A stretch of 41,386 bases of DNA from NCBI GenBank assembly GCA_030532365.1, contig JAUNLH010000012.1, forward strand, positions 1-41,386. The letters run 5' to 3'. The translations under genes and the position numbers were made by a program. The DNA comes from Porphyromonas sp. (GTDB taxonomy: Bacteria > Bacteroidota > Bacteroidia > Bacteroidales > Porphyromonadaceae). The first letter of the stretch is position 1, and each line of letters starts with the position of its first letter. Below are positions 35,148 to 41,386 of the stretch, one piece after another. A model generated the notes under the pieces. That model had not been told where the DNA came from and made no database searches. It worked only from the letters and a program-made list of their open reading frames with translations.

Positions 35148-35795
35148 CTAGGCGGGAAAGAATATGAGCTTTTTCTCCTCATAATACTCCATATCAGGCA
35201 GATAGGCACTAATCTCTTCAATACTTGCGATCTTACGAAAGGGTCGGAGCTCTTCGCTTAGATCACCCCCCTTAAGAGTGATGATGCCATTTGGTAGAGG
35301 ATTAAGCTGTTCTTTCTTGTTGATAAGGCGTTGCCCGATCTGTACAAGGTCGGTAGCTCTCAGAGCAGCCCTGCTGACTATAAAATGACACCTCTCGTGT
35401 AGCTCCTCAGCACGGCTGTGGAGGTAGCTGACGTTTGTGAGTCCGATAGCGCTTCCTATCTCCTCGGCTACTCGCACCTTCTTGCCAACACTATCGATGA
35501 GTGTGAAGTGGCACTCAGGAAAGAGAATAGCCAGTGGAATGCCTGGCAGCCCCCCTCCTGTGCCGACATCGAAGATCTCAGTCCCCGGGACAAAGCTGGT
35601 GAATCGTCCTATGACAAGGGAATGGAGGATGTGGTGTGAGAAGACGTTGTCTATGTCTTTTCTAGAGATAACATTGATTTTGGTATTCCAGTCCTCATAT
35701 AGAGAGGGCAGAGCCTCTAGTTGTTCCCTCTGGTGCTGAGATAGGGTGGGGAAGAGTCTTTGGATCAGGTCTCGCTCCTCGTGTGTGATCATCAT
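35148..35795 (-). CDS. rsmG: 16S rRNA (guanine-527-N7)-methyltransferase RsmG
   Basis: This 215-aa SAM-dependent methyltransferase is the GidB type. It has the NVISRKDIDNVFSHHILHSL region, SAM-binding motif I DVGTGGGLPGIPLAILFP, LIDSVGKKV and the SRAA motif in the RNA-binding loop. It methylates G527 of 16S rRNA near the decoding site. Its start overlaps the lipoprotein gene upstream by 4 nt, so the two are coupled. Confidence 0.95.
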   Translation of the reverse strand: MMITHEERDLIQRLFPTLSQHQREQLEALPSLYEDWNTKINVISRKDIDNVFSHHILHSLVIGRFTSFVPGTEIFDVGTGGGLPGIPLAILFPECHFTLIDSVGKKVRVAEEIGSAIGLTNVSYLHSRAEELHERCHFIVSRAALRATDLVQIGQRLINKKEQLNPLPNGIITLKGGDLSEELRPFRKIASIEEISAYLPDMEYYEEKKLIFFPA

Positions 35796-36703
35796 TCGCC
35801 TATCAAGAAATCAAACTGTGGTTGGAGGTATGGCTCAAGAGCAGAGTAGGGGAGCTCTATATCAATGCTGCTTAGAGCGTGGATCCCAATTTCATAGGGG
35901 TTGAAGTAGAGGTGTAGAGTCTCTTTGTCAAAGAAGAAGTTGACAGGGACGAAAAGCTCCTCTTGCTCGTAAATGAAGAGTCCTTGATTGACGAGGTCTT
36001 CAGCTCGCTCAACCCCAAAGTAGTTGATCAATCCTTTCTGGATCAGTTCCTTAAGAGACTTACTGTCAATGTCGATGAAGAGTGAGCTTGGAGAGATTTG
36101 CTCTCCGCTCTTCAAACTAAAGTTTAGCGTCTCCATGAAGTCTGTCTCGTGTGTTGCACCGCCAGCGTAGCTTTGTGTGAGACGCCCGATAGATACCAGA
36201 CCTAGGTCATTGTACAGCAGTGTATCGTGGACGTCCTTTCTGAAGATGAAGAGAGGATAGTATAGTTCTGTACCGGGATCTCTCCGCTCAAGATAGAATC
36301 CCATGTCCTTTACGTATTCTTCGACCTCCAGGTTTAGCAACTCCTCCGTAAGATGCTTGTGGTCATCTATCTGTATGGGTGTTGTGTCTGTGCTGCTTAG
36401 AAGGTTCTGGACGAGAGTATTTGAGATCCTTTCTACAGCCTCCTTGAGCTTTGCCGACTTGGTATCTGGTAAGAGTATATCAAGGTGCGACCAGAATATG
36501 GGCTTCTCGTCTTCTATGCCTGTCCATGCCTCTTCGATCACAGGATGAGTGTAGCTTAGAGCGTTCTCTAGTCTGCTCCACTGGATTTGGTCGTTCAGCT
36601 CCGTCTCGCCTTGTTTCGACTTTCTGCAAGACAAAGCAGTGATAAGGATCAAGACAAAGAGACCAGCTAGAAGGATCTTTCTATCAGCGTTCGCTTTAAT
36701 CAT
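35792..36703 (-). CDS. DUF3298-containing lipoprotein
   Basis: This 303-aa lipoprotein has a signal peptide ending TALSC (Cys26). The mature part has the RsiV/PdaC-type DUF3298 layout: a central segment with QSYAGGATHETDFMETLNF, an acidic helix region, and the C-terminal signature LHLYFNPYEIGIHALSSIDI followed by ELPYSALEPYL. Proteins with this domain occur as extracytoplasmic anti-sigma or carbohydrate-esterase partners, but here the domain stands alone. No function is claimed. It lies between recQ (6-nt gap) and rsmG (4-nt overlap). Confidence 0.8.
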   Translation of the reverse strand: MIKANADRKILLAGLFVLILITALSCRKSKQGETELNDQIQWSRLENALSYTHPVIEEAWTGIEDEKPIFWSHLDILLPDTKSAKLKEAVERISNTLVQNLLSSTDTTPIQIDDHKHLTEELLNLEVEEYVKDMGFYLERRDPGTELYYPLFIFRKDVHDTLLYNDLGLVSIGRLTQSYAGGATHETDFMETLNFSLKSGEQISPSSLFIDIDSKSLKELIQKGLINYFGVERAEDLVNQGLFIYEQEELFVPVNFFFDKETLHLYFNPYEIGIHALSSIDIELPYSALEPYLQPQFDFLIGE

Positions 36704-36709
36704 ATCGAT

Positions 36710-38902
36710 CTAGTTGGCTACTTCAGACAAGAATTTGATGCGCACGAGACGGATCTCGCCCTCCTCGTACTCCCCAAGTTCGCTCATGGCTGTGTCAAGG
36801 TCGTCGGTAGTAGAGGTGATAAAGTAGTCGTATATCTCTTCAACTTGATCTTCGTCCATCACGTCCTGGATGAAGTAGTTGATGTTAATCCTAGTCCCAC
36901 TGTATACGATTGCTTCAATCTCGTCGAGTAACTCTGAGAAGTCGAGATTGTGCATGTAAGCTATGTCTTCGAGAGATACCTTGCGATCAATGAGCTGCAC
37001 TACTGAGACTTTGATCTTTGATCTATTGGGTACAGTACGTATACGGATGTCCTCGGGTCTCTCCACCTCATTCTCTATCACATACTTACTGATGACCTCT
37101 AGAAATGGTGTGCCGTACCTGCGAGCTTTGTTTTGTCCTACACCGGAGATGTTTTGTAGTTCCTCCAGATTGATGGGGTAGAATGTCGCCATGTCTTGAA
37201 GGCTCGCATCTTGGAATATCACATAGGGTGGCAGGTCGAGCTTACGTGCTAGCTTCTTACACACATCTTTCAGAATAGAGTAAAGCTGAGGATCGGCAAT
37301 ACCGCTTCCCACTGCTTGTGAGTCTTCCTGAGGCTCTTCCTCATCGTCCGATGGTAGCTGGATTTTGATTGGTTTCGGTTTCTTTAAGAATGCCTTCCCC
37401 TTTGCAGTCAACGACAATACCCCAAAGCGCTCAACATCCTTCTCCAAGTATCCATCTATGAGAGCTTGTCGTATTACGGTCTCTAGAAGCTCCTCGTCTT
37501 TGTCCTCGCATGAGCCAAAGTCTTCTAGATCATCATGACCATAATTTTGCATGTCTGCAGTCTTGTTACCTTTGAGGAAGTTGATTAAATACTCTGTCTT
37601 AAACTCTTCTTTCAGTACCTTCACAGACTTCAGAATGCAGACTAATACTTCTTTGACTTCCACTACCATTCTTTTTTTCTTACAGTTATCACAGTTATGA
37701 CAATTATCATGCGGGTAGCTCTCTCCGAAGTAGTGTAGTAGGTACTTCCGCCTACAAATAGGGCTCCTCGCGTATTCATCTATCTCATCAAGCAGTTGCA
37801 GACCTATTTGCCTTTCGCTATTGGTCTTGTTCCTGCCTTGTAGGAGTTTATTCATTCGCTGTACATCCTCCTTGTTGTAGTACCCGATACAGATACCTTC
37901 CCCTCCATCTCTTCCAGCACGACCCGTCTCTTGGTAATAGCTCTCAAGGCTCTTGGGTATATCATAGTGTATGACGAAGCGGACGTCCGGCTTGTCTATC
38001 CCCATGCCAAAAGCTATCGTAGCCACAATGACATCTATCTCTTCGTTGATAAAAGCGTCTTGAGCCTGCGCTCTCACACTGCTGTCTAGCCCAGCGTGAT
38101 ATGGGAGTGCGCGTATATTATTTGCCCGCAGCACCTCTGCGAAGGTCTCCACCTGCTGGCGGCTCATGCAGTAAACAATGCCTGTCTTGCCTTTGTGAGC
38201 CTTTATGAAGAGTATGATATCCTCGTCGATCTTATCATCTTTCTGCCGTATCTCGTAAAAGAGGTTGGCGCGATTGAAAGAGCCCATAAAGACGTTGGCA
38301 TCCTCTATCTGGAGGGTCTTGATGATGTCGTCTTGGACCATCGGGGTAGCTGTAGCGGTAAGAGCAATGATTGGCTTTGACCCAATGGCCTCTACGACAT
38401 CGCGTATCTTCCGATACTCTGGTCGGAAGTCGTGCCCCCACTCAGAGATACAGTGAGCTTCGTCCACTGCAAAGAAAGATATGTTCATCTCTTTGAAGAG
38501 CTCCATATTTTCACTCTTTGAGAGGCTCTCAGGTGCTACATAAAGTAGCTTGGTCTTTCCGGATCTCAGATCAGAGTGCACTTCATCGAGCTGTGCTCTT
38601 GACAAGGACGAATTCATGAAGTGTGCTACAGCGTTGATGTCTGAGCAACCTCTAATTGCGTCTACTTGGTTCTTCATGAGTGCTATCAGCGGTGAGATGA
38701 CGACAGCTGTCCCCTCCATTGCCAAAGCTGGGAGTTGGTAGCACAGCGACTTCCCACCTCCTGTAGGCATGAGGACAAAGGTGTTGTGCCCCTCTAGGAC
38801 ACTGTGAATGATCTCAAGCTGTTGATCCTTAAAGGAATCAAAGCCAAAGAATTGTTTCAGTATGCTATACACCTTTTCGGTACGTGCTGTCTTGTTGGTC
38901 AT
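36710..38902 (-). CDS. recQ: ATP-dependent DNA helicase RecQ
   Basis: This superfamily 2 helicase of 730 aa has Walker A MPTGGGKS (Lys51) and the DEAH box AVDEAHCISEWGHDFRP, followed by helicase motifs IV-VI (QETGRAGRDG). The RecQ-Ct zinc site has Cys at CRRK and CHNCDNCKKK. A winged helix and an HRDC domain at about 535-610 (ISGVGQNKARRYG) follow, plus a C-terminal helical extension of about 100 residues with an acidic patch. It unwinds recombination and replication intermediates. It heads a probable operon recQ-lipoprotein-rsmG-MBL-gcvP, with 166 nt upstream to clpX. Confidence 0.96.
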   Translation of the reverse strand: MTNKTARTEKVYSILKQFFGFDSFKDQQLEIIHSVLEGHNTFVLMPTGGGKSLCYQLPALAMEGTAVVISPLIALMKNQVDAIRGCSDINAVAHFMNSSLSRAQLDEVHSDLRSGKTKLLYVAPESLSKSENMELFKEMNISFFAVDEAHCISEWGHDFRPEYRKIRDVVEAIGSKPIIALTATATPMVQDDIIKTLQIEDANVFMGSFNRANLFYEIRQKDDKIDEDIILFIKAHKGKTGIVYCMSRQQVETFAEVLRANNIRALPYHAGLDSSVRAQAQDAFINEEIDVIVATIAFGMGIDKPDVRFVIHYDIPKSLESYYQETGRAGRDGGEGICIGYYNKEDVQRMNKLLQGRNKTNSERQIGLQLLDEIDEYARSPICRRKYLLHYFGESYPHDNCHNCDNCKKKRMVVEVKEVLVCILKSVKVLKEEFKTEYLINFLKGNKTADMQNYGHDDLEDFGSCEDKDEELLETVIRQALIDGYLEKDVERFGVLSLTAKGKAFLKKPKPIKIQLPSDDEEEPQEDSQAVGSGIADPQLYSILKDVCKKLARKLDLPPYVIFQDASLQDMATFYPINLEELQNISGVGQNKARRYGTPFLEVISKYVIENEVERPEDIRIRTVPNRSKIKVSVVQLIDRKVSLEDIAYMHNLDFSELLDEIEAIVYSGTRININYFIQDVMDEDQVEEIYDYFITSTTDDLDTAMSELGEYEEGEIRLVRIKFLSEVAN

Positions 38903-39068
38903 CTCATTGAATATTGCTCATTAGTGTGTGCCTGAGTGGTTTTACCATAAGCCAGAGATCCTGTCTTCGTACAGAATAGCTGCGGTATCTTCCCATTGTC
39001 TTGGTTAAAGATACCACTTTTCCCCTACGACTACAACCACCATGTCTTATTTCTACCAATCATCTGTT

Positions 39069-40370
39069 TTAGGCACTTATTTGATCTAAAGTCGTCTGTC
39101 TGAGATGCTTTTCAGCGTAATTCCTCGTGATACGGATGGCTCTCCTATCCTCATTGGATGGGAGCTCGTACATCGCATCGCGCATAATGTCTTCAAAGAT
39201 TGACCTAAGCCCTCTAGCACCAACCTTGTACTCTATTGCCTTGTCGACTACAAAGTCATAGACTGCGTCATCTATACGCAGATCCACTCCATCCATTGCT
39301 AGTAGCTTCTTGTACTGCTTAGATATGGCATTTTGAGGCTCTGTGAGGATCGCTCTAAGTGCCTCTCGATCTAGAGGTTGGAGGTAGGTTAGGACTGGTA
39401 ATCGGCCGATTAGCTCAGGGATGAGCCCAAAGTCACGTAGGTCAGCGGGTGAGGTGTATTTGAGCAGATCATACCCACTCTCTACATTTTTACCCCTAAT
39501 ATCGCTTGTGTATCCTACCATTCTGGTATTCAGCCTTTTTGCAATCTTTTTCTCTATACCATCAAAGGCTCCTCCTGCGATAAAGAGGATGTTCTCAGTG
39601 TTTATCTTCACAAGAGGTTGATCAGGATGCTTCCTACCTCCCTCTGGTGCTATACGCACGTCGGCACCCTCTAGTAGCTTAAGGAGACCTTGCTGTACCC
39701 CCTCACCACCTACATCACGAGTGATGCTGGGATTGTCTTGCTTTCGAGAGAGTTTGTCGAGCTCATCCACAAAGACAATCCCGCGCTCCGTTGCCTCCAC
39801 ATCGTAGTTCGCAGCTTGGTATAGGCGACTAAGGATACTCTCCACATCCTCTCCCACGTAACCTGCTTGCGTGAATACAGTCGCATCTACAATCGTAAAG
39901 GGGACCTTGAGCATCCTTGCTATGCTGCGAGCGAGCAAGGTCTTTCCGGTACCTGTCGGTCCTACCATTATGATGTTGCTCTTATCCAGCTCTATGTTGC
40001 TACTGTCTTTGCTCCCATCCCGCTTCAGCTCACTGTGGTATATAAGTCGTTTGTAATGATTGTATACCGCCACAGCGATGGTACGCTTAGCCTCATCCTG
40101 ACCTATCACATAGCGGTTGAGGTAGTCGACAATCTCTTTTGGCTTTGGTAGTTCCTCAAGAGAGGGGAGGGCAAACTGGTCGAAGTTCTTCTGCTTGTTC
40201 TTGACCTCTTCTACTGCTAGGTGTACTGATGTAGCACACTCATTGCATAGATTGCCCACAGGACCTGGAATTAAGTATTCGAGCATACTGGCAGGGCGAC
40301 CACAAATATCGCACCGCTCCTCTACTCCTGTACCTTTGTGTCCAGTTCCTCTAGTTGTTTTTTTAGTCAT
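39069..40370 (-). CDS. clpX: ATP-dependent protease ATP-binding subunit ClpX
   Basis: This AAA+ unfoldase of 433 aa partners ClpP. The N-terminal C4 zinc-binding domain has Cys20, Cys23, Cys42 and Cys45. Walker A GPTGTGKT is at 137-144, Walker B is IVFVDELDKL, and the pore loop is in the GYVGEDVES segment. The ClpP-docking tripeptide, IGF in E. coli, aligns with Val285-Gly286-Tyr287 (RMVGYTSD), a form I recall in Bacteroidota ClpX. It follows clpP by 21 nt and is co-transcribed with it. Confidence 0.97.
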   Translation of the reverse strand: MTKKTTRGTGHKGTGVEERCDICGRPASMLEYLIPGPVGNLCNECATSVHLAVEEVKNKQKNFDQFALPSLEELPKPKEIVDYLNRYVIGQDEAKRTIAVAVYNHYKRLIYHSELKRDGSKDSSNIELDKSNIIMVGPTGTGKTLLARSIARMLKVPFTIVDATVFTQAGYVGEDVESILSRLYQAANYDVEATERGIVFVDELDKLSRKQDNPSITRDVGGEGVQQGLLKLLEGADVRIAPEGGRKHPDQPLVKINTENILFIAGGAFDGIEKKIAKRLNTRMVGYTSDIRGKNVESGYDLLKYTSPADLRDFGLIPELIGRLPVLTYLQPLDREALRAILTEPQNAISKQYKKLLAMDGVDLRIDDAVYDFVVDKAIEYKVGARGLRSIFEDIMRDAMYELPSNEDRRAIRITRNYAEKHLRQTTLDQISA

Positions 40371-40391
40371 CTATATATGTCTTATGCTCAA

Positions 40392-41099
40392 TTACTTATC
40401 GTGATCCTCGTCCTTATATAGCACCTTGTCCACGATGCCGTACTTTAGAGCTTCCTCCGAGGTCATCCAGTAGTCACGATCACTGTCTCTCTCTATCTCC
40501 TCGATACTCTTGCCGCTGTGCTTAGAGAGTATCTCGTAGAGCTCCTGCTTCACCTTAATGATCTCGCGGACAGATATTTCCAAATCACTGGCTTGCCCTT
40601 GGGCTCCTCCCAGAGGTTGGTGGATCATCACTCTGCTGTGCGGTAGAGCAAAGCGTTTCCCCTTCTCTCCGGCGACGAGGATGATGGCACCCATACTAGC
40701 AGCCATGCCAGTACAGATAGTGCTGACGTCACAGTTTATGTATTGCATCGTGTCGTAGATCCCATAACCGGCATACACAGACCCTCCAGGAGAGTTGATG
40801 TAGAGCGAGATGTCCTTGCCCGGGTCGCTTGTCTCTAAGAAGAGAAGCTGTGCTTGCACCACGTTAGCCACGTAATCATCAATGGCTGAGCCCAAAAAGA
40901 TGATTCGATCCATCATGAGACGACTAAATACGTCCATCTGCGCCACGTTGAGTTGGCGTTCCTCTATAATTGTAGGAGAGATGTAGCCTCGTGATTGTTG
41001 CTGATTGGTGATCATATACTTATCTAGAGCAAGAGAGTTAAGCCCAAGATGCTTGGTAGCGTACAACCTAAACTCCTTATCAAAATCCTTCTGATTCAT
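40392..41099 (-). CDS. clpP: ATP-dependent Clp protease proteolytic subunit ClpP
   Basis: This serine protease (235 aa from the chosen ATG) forms the tetradecameric chamber used by ClpX and probably ClpC. The catalytic triad is Ser135 (GMAASMGAI), His160 (SRVMIHQPLGG) and Asp209 (DRDYWM), with 25 and 49 residue spacings as in E. coli. The ORF is open to an ATG at 41162, but relatives begin close to M-x-x-x-x-F-x-K-E-F-x-x-Y-A-T-K-H-L-G, so the ATG at 41099 is preferred. The promoter box at 41170 gives it a leader of about 67 nt. The short propeptide region is retained. Confidence 0.95.
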   Translation of the reverse strand: MNQKDFDKEFRLYATKHLGLNSLALDKYMITNQQQSRGYISPTIIEERQLNVAQMDVFSRLMMDRIIFLGSAIDDYVANVVQAQLLFLETSDPGKDISLYINSPGGSVYAGYGIYDTMQYINCDVSTICTGMAASMGAIILVAGEKGKRFALPHSRVMIHQPLGGAQGQASDLEISVREIIKVKQELYEILSKHSGKSIEEIERDSDRDYWMTSEEALKYGIVDKVLYKDEDHDK

Positions 41100-41169
41100 A
41101 TACTTATAAACTTTCAATTTTAATGCTACAGGGTGCTGTACACTCGTGTAGCCGAAATCCAACTTAGCA

Positions 41170-41177
41170 CAAATATA
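41170..41177 (-). promoter_or_regulatory. -7 promoter box of clpP-clpX
   Basis: The minus strand reads TATATTTG, a match to TAnnTTTG, with a predicted start near 41166. If the upstream ATG at 41162 were used instead of 41099 the mRNA would be almost leaderless; homology favours 41099. Confidence 0.5.
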
Positions 41178-41386
41178 CCATATTTATTTGCTGTTTCATC
41201 TCGAAAGCAGTTAAGCAAACCTATATTACTTTCAGATCTCTGTAAGTTAATGGTTCCTAGACTTTTGTCTCTTTTGTCTTGGTGAATTGATATAATGAAA
41301 GGATCCGTAGTATGAGAACTTATTGGTATTCCCTAAGTTCAACATCGAAGTGCAATTTTTAGGGTTGCATTGAGGAGAACTCGACC
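41178..41386. other. Intergenic sequence upstream of clpP, nothing recognised
   Basis: No ORF or RNA gene is seen. The trigger-factor gene often found upstream of clpP is not present within the window. A fragment at 41335-41352 (AAGTTCAACATCGAAGT) resembles a decayed piece of the dispersed palindrome array. Confidence 0.5.

Noticed and set aside
41100-41162. In-frame upstream extension of clpP (21 codons)
   Set aside because: It has no resemblance to ClpP, and the first predicted ATG is only a few bases from the likely transcription start.

Overview
The window looks like a chromosomal backbone segment of a Bacteroidota bacterium, most likely a Porphyromonas-type member of the Porphyromonadaceae. 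The evidence is the moderate GC content, TAnnTTTG promoter elements, near absence of Shine-Dalgarno sequences, an rpmB-rpmG-DUF4295 cluster, the sigma54 activator-lptE-TPR-secG module, and Bacteroidota-style LeuS, ClpX and ClpP sequences. The genus is inferred from remembered family likenesses; no search was run. No prophage, IS element, CRISPR array, rRNA or tRNA was seen.

Left arm (1-14387, all minus strand): a phosphate operon pstS-pstC-pstA-pstB-phoU followed by a PhoR-like histidine kinase whose phospho-accepting His is replaced by Gln and which has no response regulator beside it. Next, to the right, come a cardiolipin synthase and a tightly overlapping leuS-yitT-rdgB-xseA-xseB unit. 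Middle plus-strand block (14828-20030): trmD-guaA, then a cytidylate-kinase-like gene and a ClpC-type unfoldase that has no N-terminal Clp repeat domain but has a perfect Shine-Dalgarno sequence.

Right arm (20220-41099, all minus strand): an hsp20 gene behind a sigma54-type promoter with phased upstream repeats; a DegP/HtrA protease; queF-ygiQ with stop/start overlap; rpmB-rpmG-DUF4295; a sigma54 activator-lptE-TPR-secG operon; nadE; a recQ-lipoprotein-rsmG-MBL-gcvP operon; and clpP-clpX at the end.

Three intergenic gaps (1-58, 14653-14757, 29188-29291) carry the same kind of array: 13-nt palindromes AAGTT-NNN-AACTT repeated with a 22-23 nt period. They are the clearest unexplained structure. 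Other points worth attention are the His-less kinase in the pst operon, the hsp20 control region, the N-domain-less ClpC, and a terminator-ended structured plus-strand gap at 20924-21160 that may encode a small RNA.

Functionally the window is housekeeping (translation, tRNA modification, nucleotide and NAD synthesis, outer-membrane biogenesis, DNA repair) plus protein quality control: ClpC, Hsp20, HtrA, ClpX and ClpP all lie within 24 kb.
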